From assembly GCA_025618425.1 (NCBI GenBank), contig CM046852.1, positions 693,704 to 757,703 on the forward strand: a stretch of DNA of 64,000 nt, written 5' to 3'. Both the position numbers and the translations under genes were made by a program. The notes under the pieces were generated by a model that did no database searches, was not told the origin of the DNA, and saw only the letters and a program-made list of their open reading frames with translations. Below, in pieces: positions 60,801 to 64,000 of this stretch. The first letter of the stretch is position 1. Every line of letters starts with the position of its first letter. The stretch comes from Heliocidaris tuberculata (Eukaryota; Echinodermata; Echinoidea; Camarodonta; Echinometridae).

Positions 60801-62269
60801 CAGTAAACATTAACACTGAACACCCTAACACACCTCGAGATGAGCGACTGGGTTTCACTTTTGGGTATGGATAAAGATTGGATCATGGATGAACAACTAA
60901 CAGAACATCTATATTACCACAAACACCAGACACTAACACCAAACACCAATGCTACAAACCTTCAGATGAGTGACTGGGTTTCTCTTCTGGGTGTGGATGA
61001 AGCTTGCGAAGAACATTGGATCACGGATGAAGAAGATTGGTGTGTTGTTGCCCACCAAATCCCAGTTACCATCCTCTGAGTAGAACTTGACGGCAAAGCC
61101 ACGAGGGTCACGAGCTGTGTCCGCAGATCCAGACTCACCACCTGGTATCGAATCAAAAAAATGATTTGTTAAATACATGCAAGTTAACAGGCATCTCGAT
61201 AGGAATTAGTTTATGACTGGTAAAAAACAAGTGAATGAGGGATGATTTGGGGTGATCAAAGCAATTTTGCAGGTTAAAGTGTGTAATGACATATCAGTAC
61301 CCTCGTCGTGAAGAATTTGCTCTTGGTGTTTCGTTTTCCTGAAATACCCCTTCCTTCAACATCAATTGGTGATACGCACCGGCAAGAACCATGAATACAC
61401 AAAGCAAACATTTACATGTTGTTGATATGATCAAGCAGGTCTTGAACTCTGGTTTTCCCCATCTCTGTCTTGACCCAAGATCTAATAACGCCAAATGAAT
61501 CTTGAATGTAAGAACAAAATCTTCCTGCTATACACTAGGTCTTGCTACATACTTTTGAGGCTACATGCCATGGTTTTTAGAGTAGAGTAAAGTTTCGCAC
61601 ACCCAAATTTATCAAAGTTTCTTGATGGTTTCCACAGATAGGACATCCTCATGTATTTTAGTCTTTGAGAGATTGTTTCATGCATCCACTACTCTTTGGA
61701 GGAAACTGATTTTTGGCATTTATTTAATCATTTCATTTTTTGTCATCACATTTTTGAATGACTACATGTTGCCTGGTAGGCACTTTGCATCAAGAATCTG
61801 TTTGGTGATATTATTATGTCTGTACTATTTATTATATTGTAGACATGTTTCCAAATGAAACATAATTTCTTTCTCTTCTTATACTGACCGACGGTGGAGA
61901 ATCGGACGGCAACTGGGGTCTTCTTTCCCACCGACTCAAAGGGTGCAGCCTTGCAGTACTTTGAGATGTCATTCGTGGTCTCAAAGTAACCAAAGGCACC
62001 TAAAGAAGAAAAGAAAAAAATATGACACATTTTTATTATTCTGAACAAAATGTCACATCTAAGTGTGCAACAATATATTATCAAGCACAACTTGTTTTGG
62101 AAAGAGGCTATTCAAAAGTGTATTCATTACCCTTTGCCTCAAACAACAATTATGCAACTGTAGCTTTGGATTTTTGAATGAAAAAGGTCTTCCATTCTGC
62201 ATTCCTTCTGACATACAAACACAATCTCTCCCTCTCTCTCCCTAACTCCACCCCCCCCTCCCTCCCTCC

Positions 62270-62313
<44 letters not shown>

Positions 62314-62692
62314 TCCTGACATCTTACTCTTATAATGTATATAAACATTTACATGTACATTAAGTTGCAATACTCTAAAAAGTTGTAAACATATATTTTA
62401 TCTTCTTCTGCTCTCTCATCGATATGATTGTAAGATCAAATTTTGAGAAACACAAAAGACCTTCAGCATTCCCTACAAAAATTCTGCAAGCCTTTATCTC
62501 TCAAATCCCCCACTCACCAGCTCCCTTGGCGTGCACAACCCTCTCTGGGATGCGCTCACGACCGAAGTGCGCCAACTCATCAGTGAAGACAAAGTCCTGG
62601 ATGAGGACCGGGCCGCGAGCTCCGGCCGTCATGGTGGCCTTCTTGTTGTCGATGGGACATCCTGTCGATGTGGTCAGTCTTTCCGTCTTTCC
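35001..62692 (-). CDS. CAT: catalase gene (10 of about 11 coding exons)
   Basis: Catalase: 2 H2O2 to 2 H2O + O2, a heme tetramer, mostly peroxisomal. Ten exons with GT-AG introns join in frame to 489 residues from [11 protein letters not shown] to the stop. Against human catalase (527 aa) only the N-terminal exon is absent; spacing of key residues is unchanged. Distal His is in [11 protein letters not shown] (visible residue 54, human H75), catalytic Asn in VGNNTP (127, human N148), proximal heme Tyr in [14 protein letters not shown] (337, human Y358). The NADPH-region motifs [20 protein letters not shown] and [12 protein letters not shown] are kept. The end, TATANL, retains the ANL of the atypical animal catalase targeting signal. 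Introns range from 292 bp to 12.5 kb and carry most transposons of this window. The first exon should lie right of 64000. Confidence 0.97.
35764..36738. repeat. left subterminal motif array
   Basis: Six copies of TGAAGYCTCYGAAAC or its complement near 35764, 35977, 36149, 36166, 36349 and 36721, often with GTTAAC or GTTAGC 8-12 bp away. Both orientations occur. Confidence 0.85.
36970..37041 (+). other. exon-like segment inside the 5-kb element
   Basis: CATCTCTTCCAG precedes and GTAAGAACC follows. One frame is open ([21 protein letters not shown]). No homology recognised; possibly a relic exon of the element's gene. Confidence 0.2.
38467..38650 (+). pseudogene. decayed C-terminal fragment of a transposon-borne protein
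   Basis: After the acceptor-like TTTTGCTGCCAG the frame reads [20 protein letters not shown]. It then continues, after a shift, as [20 protein letters not shown]...[20 protein letters not shown]. The order VKFM(R/K)...hydrophobic P..D...P.P...G...Y.F resembles a C-terminal region seen in many unnamed invertebrate transposon proteins, from general recollection only. A Lys-rich decayed piece at 37983-38145 may be the preceding exon. Confidence 0.35.
39160..39926. repeat. right subterminal motif array
   Basis: Five copies near 39160, 39548, 39579, 39881 and 39911 (TGAAGTCTCCGAAAC, TGAAGTCTCTGAAAC, CTGAAGCCTCC...). Three belong to a longer repeat reading GTTAACATG...TGAAGTCTC, and a worn copy lies near 38876. 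Positions mirror the left array relative to the element ends. Confidence 0.85.
40756..41093. repeat. interspersed repeat, family B, copy 2
   Basis: Same block order as 6165-6583, including TGTTCGGCCCGAACATTTCA and GAATGAGAAAGCTCACAAAT. Lies in the last catalase intron directly beyond the 5-kb element. Confidence 0.75.
41368..41436 (-). CDS. CAT: catalase exon, [12 protein letters not shown]
   Basis: 69 bp, 23 codons: [20 protein letters not shown] then EYK. Corresponds to the human [22 protein letters not shown] helix. Acceptor TTTTAACTCACAG, donor GTATGTCC. Confidence 0.93.
41547..42144. mobile_element. hAT-like element, ~600 bp, with CAGGCCTGTGAA ends
   Basis: CAGGCCTGTGAA at the left and TTCACAGGCCTG at the right are inverted repeats. 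Right subterminal AATTGAAATCGG...TTTCCGCTAAAAAGCGGA has a GCGGA/TCCGC palindrome. No target duplication found. Open frames on both strands (99-110 codons) are not recognised. Confidence 0.5.
42553..42672. mobile_element. MITE family D, copy 1
   Basis: CCAGGGCCCCGTTTCTATGA and GAAATGGGGCCCAGG are inverted ends. CTCAGCCAATCAGATG, GTAGCTTATAACAG and CTTGTTATTGATAACAAG (a palindrome) are shared with the two copies below. Confidence 0.75.
42858..43096 (-). CDS. CAT: catalase exon, [13 protein letters not shown]
   Basis: 239 bp: [60 protein letters not shown] and [10 protein letters not shown]. Acceptor AATAATTTTTAG, donor GTAAGTGA. Confidence 0.96.
43389..43527 (-). CDS. CAT: catalase exon with proximal heme tyrosine
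   Basis: 139 bp. [20 protein letters not shown] carries the heme-ligand signature [15 protein letters not shown]...[14 protein letters not shown] follows, with a split Gly at the end. Acceptor TATCTCCACAG, donor GTGAGTGT. Confidence 0.97.
43845..43996. mobile_element. MITE family D, copy 2
   Basis: CTGGACCCTGTTTCATAAAA ... GAAACAGGGCCCAG as ends, with TTGTTATTGATAACAA present in both arms, so the palindrome is fuller here than in the other copies. Confidence 0.75.
44205..44277 (+). ncRNA. tRNA-like SINE head
   Basis: GGTATCGTAGTCGAGTGGTT holds a polymerase III A box (TAGTCGAGTGG) and GTGGGTTCAAGCCC a B box, about 45 bp apart, as in tRNA. The 5' and 3' ends do not pair well as an acceptor stem, so it is a tRNA-derived SINE or tRNA pseudogene rather than a working tRNA. 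A piece of the TTAA element of 50983-52074 begins about 10 bp downstream. Confidence 0.5.
44288..44490 (-). mobile_element. partial copy of the piggyBac-like element
   Basis: Reverse complement of about 50983-51190: ACATTGAGA(C)GTTGAGAGG..., TTGAAGAACAAAATGTGATC and AATTTAGCCC match closely, ending in AATTGTCCTG near the terminus. Confidence 0.75.
44528..44627. mobile_element. MITE family D, copy 3, left end lost
   Basis: Starts within TTTGCTCTCAGCCAATCAGA and ends AAAACAGGGCCCTG. All three copies sit within about 2 kb of catalase introns. Confidence 0.7.
44657..44809 (-). CDS. CAT: catalase exon, [13 protein letters not shown]
   Basis: 153 bp, 51 codons: [40 protein letters not shown] and PSPDKMLQ. 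Acceptor TTTTGAACTAG, donor GTAACATT. The family motif NYFAEVEQ is exact. Confidence 0.96.
44884..45495. repeat. interspersed repeat, family B, copy 3, interrupted
   Basis: Family B blocks run from GTTGAGTTCTGGTCATGAGA to CCAGAACTGGACCTTCTC. The segment 44939-45161 is foreign and has inverted ends AGACCTGTTTAC and GTAAACAGGTCT, so it is a small nested MITE. Confidence 0.75.
45681..46283. mobile_element. MITE family C, long copy with 45-bp poly-G
   Basis: ATAATATTGAATGGCCTTGA at the left and CCATTCAATATTATT at about 45851-45867 form the inverted core. A shared tail follows (GTATGAAACCTA, ACATGTACATCCATT, TTTTTACGCGTCACG, ACGGTCATCCGGGT). The homologue at 56143-56690 has CAAGTACAATATATCC where this copy has 45 consecutive G (45777-45821). 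Confidence 0.8.
46287..46716. mobile_element. MITE, 430 bp, with two internal hairpins
   Basis: TTTCACACAGGGGTAAAATTC at the left and GAATTTTACCCTTGTGTGAA at the right are inverted repeats. AAGCTGATTAGTTTA...TAAACTAATCAGCTTT hairpins occur just inside both ends. Confidence 0.8.
46717..47455. other. catalase intron remainder, no gene
   Basis: AT-rich with a G11 run near 46974-46985. No repeat shared within the window was seen. Confidence 0.4.
47456..47536 (-). CDS. CAT: catalase exon, [10 protein letters not shown]
   Basis: 81 bp, 27 codons: [20 protein letters not shown] then NPFDLTK. Donor AAG/GTATTTAA, acceptor CTCTTCACAG. Upstream intron next to it carries a GA-rich repeat. Confidence 0.95.
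48135..48425 (-). CDS. CAT: catalase exon, DPDMFWDF to TGNF
   Basis: 291 bp, 97 codons, phase 0 at both ends, after a 12.5-kb intron. Contains [42 protein letters not shown] and [18 protein letters not shown]. Notably GC-rich with G/C-ending codons, unlike its introns. Acceptor TTCATCCAG, donor GTAAGTTG. Confidence 0.97.
48821..48952. mobile_element. pogo/Tigger-like MITE
   Basis: CAGTGGAACCTCGTTATAA at the left and TATAACAAGGTTTCAC at the right; related to 31464-31770 by its ends and by the AACAAGGTAATTTT block. Confidence 0.6.
48953..50982. other. large catalase intron, no gene
   Basis: AT-rich. Contains ACATGT strings, two short C tracts (50044-50055, 50104-50114) flanking a 50-bp piece, and a 36-bp unit (CTTATTTACACATGTAGGTG...) repeated twice in tandem at 50237-50308. 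Confidence 0.5.
50979..52078. mobile_element. piggyBac-like TTAA element with inverted interior
   Basis: TTAA lies at 50979-50982 and 52075-52078. The element begins CCCTTTCAGGACAGGAAT and ends with its complement, fitting piggyBac (TTAA + CCC). Inside, about 51236-51400 is repeated in inverted orientation at about 51690-51880 (GCATCTGGTATATTTTTTAG, CAATTGTCTTGAAAGGGTT), so the element folds back on itself. No transposase is visible; non-autonomous. Confidence 0.85.
52079..53599. other. large catalase intron, no gene
   Basis: AT-rich, with ACATGT strings near 52664 and 53020 and a G10 run near 53558. Nothing else recognised. Confidence 0.45.
53615..54160. repeat. GA-rich minisatellite
   Basis: Runs of GAGAGAGA are punctuated by GGGAGTGGGGGAGA and GGGAGTTGGAAAGA; the block TTGGAAAGAGAGAG...ATGGAGAGATGGAGAG repeats with a period of about 120 bp. 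Open frames of 95-252 codons on both strands (Arg/Glu/Gly or Ser/Leu/Pro) are artefacts. Confidence 0.9.
54161..56142. other. large catalase intron, no gene
   Basis: AT-rich. The 120-codon frame at 54917-55279 has no recognisable domain, and no splice signals frame it. AC-rich CAAAAACAAC run near 55625-55690. Confidence 0.45.
56143..56690. mobile_element. MITE family C, second long copy
   Basis: Matches 45681-46283 through core and tail, including TTTTTACGCGTCACG and GGTCATC(T/C)GGGTACTTTT repeats; without the poly-G tract. CACGAGTCGGCATGACGAGTG is a short palindrome in the core. Confidence 0.8.
56793..56932. mobile_element. foldback MITE, 140 bp
   Basis: GGGGCTAGTTTCTTGGAACC at the left and its near complement at the right. 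Arms of about 65 bp include TTCGTGGACATCCCATTGAA and ACGCGT sequence around a 10-bp loop. Confidence 0.8.
57340..57438. mobile_element. MITE family A, internally deleted copy
   Basis: TTAAAGTGTACCAACCACCT to GGTGATTGGTACTCTTTAA, only 99 bp: the two ends joined with little between them. Confidence 0.75.
57693..58092. mobile_element. Harbinger-like MITE, TTA duplication
   Basis: TTA flanks GGCC...GGCC ends (57693-57695 and 58090-58092). The subterminal blocks AATTGTTTGGTTGTCCTCGA and GAGGGTCGGTCGGTCG are inverted at the other side. A T34 run (about 57766-57799) and an A20 run lie next to the inner ends of the arms. Confidence 0.7.
58371..58694. mobile_element. MULE-like MITE, 304 bp with 10-bp target duplication
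   Basis: ATTAAATAGT is repeated exactly on both sides (58371-58380, 58685-58694). Ends are AAGCCTGGG and CCCAGGCTT. The interior is rich in ACCCGG/CCGGGT pieces and is markedly GC-rich at both arms, AT-rich in the middle. A 9-11-bp duplication is typical of Mutator-like elements. Confidence 0.8.
58852..59289 (+). mobile_element. MITE family A, full-length copy
   Basis: Runs from ...TTGGTACTCACCAATCAC to AAGTGATTGGTACACTAACT with all internal blocks: TTCAAAATATGAGCC, AAGAGATAT, AACCCAATTCCGAGTGGGGT, TATACTCCTTGAACTGTTAA, CATTCTAGCTGTACAC. The best copy for a family consensus. Confidence 0.85.
59290..60383. other. large catalase intron, no gene
   Basis: Contains a C16 run near 59682-59697 and ACATGT strings near 60148-60163. 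The 125-codon minus-strand frame at 59999-60376 is Val/Cys-rich, lacks splice context and is judged spurious. Confidence 0.45.
60384..60890 (-). repeat. tandem copies of the catalase exon end and splice donor
   Basis: Four degenerate copies (about 60834-60890, 60699-60776, 60539-60618, 60384-60452) of the plus-strand sequence that encodes the exon's 3' end, e.g. GATGAGTGACAGGG and AAGATTGGATCAC. They are separated by ACTAACAC repeats with a spacing of about 130-160 bp. On the gene strand three keep a GT at the donor position (GAG/GTGTGTTAG, AAG/GTTTGTTA, AAG/GTTTGTTAG). They are not open in frame and lack acceptors, so they are duplicated exon debris rather than exons. Confidence 0.85.
60960..61141 (-). 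CDS. CAT: catalase exon with catalytic Asn
   Basis: 182 bp ending in phase 0. Encodes [36 protein letters not shown] and [15 protein letters not shown]. Acceptor preceded by GATACCAG; donor AAG/GTTTGTAG. The 3' 55-75 bp of this exon with its donor recur in the adjacent intron (60384-60890). Confidence 0.95.
61142..61888. other. catalase intron, 747 bp
   Basis: Unique AT-rich sequence; no shared repeat seen. Confidence 0.6.
61889..61999 (-). CDS. CAT: catalase exon, [14 protein letters not shown]
   Basis: 111 bp, phase 1 to phase 1, with GGT glycine codons split at both ends. Encodes [20 protein letters not shown]...AVRFSTV. Acceptor TTCTTCTTTAG, donor GTCAGTAT. Confidence 0.95.
62222..62312. 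repeat. (CT)n microsatellite in a catalase intron
   Basis: CTCTCCCTC, a CCCCCCCTCCCTCCCTCCC piece and about 18 CT units (62276-62310). Confidence 0.9.
62518..62692 (-). CDS. CAT: catalase, second coding exon (first one visible)
   Basis: 58 codons plus one base: [18 protein letters not shown]...HAKGA then split Gly. Acceptor CCCCCATTCAG, donor GTGAGTG. It contains the active-site signature [15 protein letters not shown], with Gly where most catalases have Asp ([15 protein letters not shown]); His and Arg are intact. Starts at the same position as human exon 2. Confidence 0.95.
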
Positions 62693-62799
62693 CTGAATGG
62701 GGGAAAAAAAAACAGAGAAGAATTTGTAAAACCATGGAATACTCGAGGATAGCAGTTGGTCTTAGGGTCAAACAATAAATCACTTGTAACAGTACCTTC

Positions 62800-63110
62800 C
62801 ACTAATACCCTACATTGTAAATGTATCTTACGGTTCACAATCTTTCCAGGCAGCATCCCCTCAGCTCTGGAACAATCTACCAGAATGTATCAAACAAGCA
62901 GACTCCACCGAAAAATTCAAGTCTATGTTAAAAATATATTTGTTCATCCAATAGTGACCAATTTCACTCTATCCAAACTTCTGATGTATCATAACTGAAA
63001 CTACCCCTCTCTCTCCCTCTTTCATTTTCATTTCAGCGCATAGAGACCCCTGTGGTGATAAGCGCTTGATAAGAATTGTACAAATTATTATTATTATTAT
63101 TCTTACTCAT
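62800..63110 (+). mobile_element. LINE 3'-end fragment (CR1/L2-like)
   Basis: One frame reads FQAASPQLWNNLPECIKQADSTEKFKSMLKIYLFIQ and stop, the C-terminal signature of animal CR1/L2-group LINE proteins. A short 3' UTR follows with AGCGCTTGATAAGAATTGTA and a TTA/ATT repeat tail (63088-63107). Opposite strand to catalase, upstream of its second exon. Confidence 0.75.
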
Positions 63111-63272
63111 TTACTGTATAAAGATGAGACATTTTCCTGACTTGGGTGAATTAAGGACAACTTTCTTCTCAGCAACAAACTTTTGTGAATTGCAAGATTT
63201 TAAATGTTGTTCATATTCTTAAACAAGTATTTTGCAGCATGAAAAAAAAGGAAAAAAAAGTTGCAAAGAAAT

Positions 63273-63453
63273 AGGGCCCATATGGAACCAAAGTCCAAGC
63301 TGGGTTCCTTATGCGCACTTTTATGTTATCCTTTATTTTCTTTATCCTCCTTAACTGTCAACTCATCAAACGTCAAGTAAAGTATTTTGATGTTGATTTT
63401 ACATGTTCTAACTGTACACAAATTATTTTTTCAGGTGACTGGTACACTTAAAA
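63273..63453 (+). mobile_element. MITE family A, 5'-truncated copy
   Basis: GGGTTCCTTATGCGCACTTT, TTATCCTCCTTAACTGTCAA, GATTTTACATGTTCTAACTG and CAGGTGACTGGTACACTTAA follow the family order; the first half is missing. Confidence 0.75.
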
Positions 63454-64000
63454 ATTTGAAAGCTAACCTTGTTCTGTTTAAGATGGAATTTGTACTTTTC
63501 ATGATAAACTGATTCAAATTTTAAATAGTTTATCAAGCAGTAAATATGTTGCTTGAAGCTCAAAGGATATATCTAAAATGACTCGTCACTCTTACAAAAT
63601 TCAAACTAATCTTCATTTACTCAAAAATCCATGCAAAATCTGGACATCTCATAATGTACATGTAAAACCATTTGTTGTTTTCATGATATGAAACACAATA
63701 AAAATATATTTATTAATTTTCCTGCCAAATATATTTTTCATTCTAAGACCTCATCTTGACCTTTAAGATTGGATCTGTTCCCAGAGGGGGGCGTAATAGG
63801 GGTAGCATAACCAGGTTAAGGGGTAGAAGGGGGAACGCACTGGTTTTGCGATTCCACCCACTGTAGACAGATGATGGAAGTTTCCTGCGGATATTTTGGG
63901 ATGAATCATGGAAATTCAGGAGGGGAGTATCCCTGGCAAGACCATAACATCACTGCTGTAATTTAACTATCCCCCACGTATGAATTTGACTACAACCTAC
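63454..64000. other. right edge, probably catalase first intron
   Basis: No catalase N-terminal exon could be found on the minus strand here. A short GC-richer piece at 63780-63870 (GGGGGGCGTAATAGGGGTAG) is not recognised. Confidence 0.4.

Noticed and set aside
60840..61079. Plus-strand frame with repeated MSDWVSLLG
   Set aside because: Antisense of the catalase exon and of its duplicated end; useful only as evidence of the duplication.
62693..64000. Search for the catalase first coding exon
   Set aside because: No minus-strand ATG-led piece ending at a phase-0 donor with a catalase-like N terminus was found; it is taken to lie outside the window.

Overview
Eukaryotic nuclear DNA, probably from an invertebrate deuterostome and most likely an echinoderm. 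The grounds are a split catalase gene with canonical GT-AG introns, dense small DNA transposons, CR1/L2-type LINE remains, many ACATGT palindrome strings and very long G or C runs. This assignment is inferred from general character; no species is claimed. Most of the window is non-coding, and nearly all short open frames in it are chance or low-complexity.

Layout. 1-19 kb is repeat territory: a TCA-rich array, hAT-type MITEs, a 2.8-kb inverted-repeat element holding a 147-bp tandem array, a 2.1-kb hAT-like element, foldback MITEs, and two decayed LINEs on the minus strand (15.0-18.0 kb and 18.2-19.4 kb). 21.9-28.2 kb, plus strand, holds a gene for a protein with two C2H2 fingers, a FAR1/GCM-like zinc region, a MULE transposase-like domain and a SWIM finger, followed by acidic and Pro/Gln-rich tails. 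It looks like a domesticated Mutator-type transposase. The end of its coding sequence continues in a second frame. At 28.5-29.7 kb a 1,177-bp element with perfect 22-bp inverted repeats and TTAA target duplication carries an ORF for the first half of a P2X7-type intracellular (ballast) domain. It sits inside another interspersed repeat, so the empty site can be reconstructed.

35.0-62.7 kb, minus strand, is a catalase gene. Ten coding exons can be joined in frame into 489 residues with the heme/peroxide residues intact and a C-terminal ANL. Only the first exon (roughly 20-30 residues) is missing and probably lies beyond the right edge. Its introns hold most of the other elements: a 5.0-kb inverted-repeat element with symmetric subterminal motif arrays in the last intron, a piggyBac-like TTAA element, a MITE with a 10-bp duplication, several MITE families, a tRNA-like SINE head, and a tandem array made from copies of the 3' end of a catalase exon with its splice donor.

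The genes show no functional link. The common theme is mobile DNA at different stages: active-looking insertions with intact target duplications, nested insertions, captured or domesticated coding sequence, and repeat-driven remodelling of a conserved metabolic gene.
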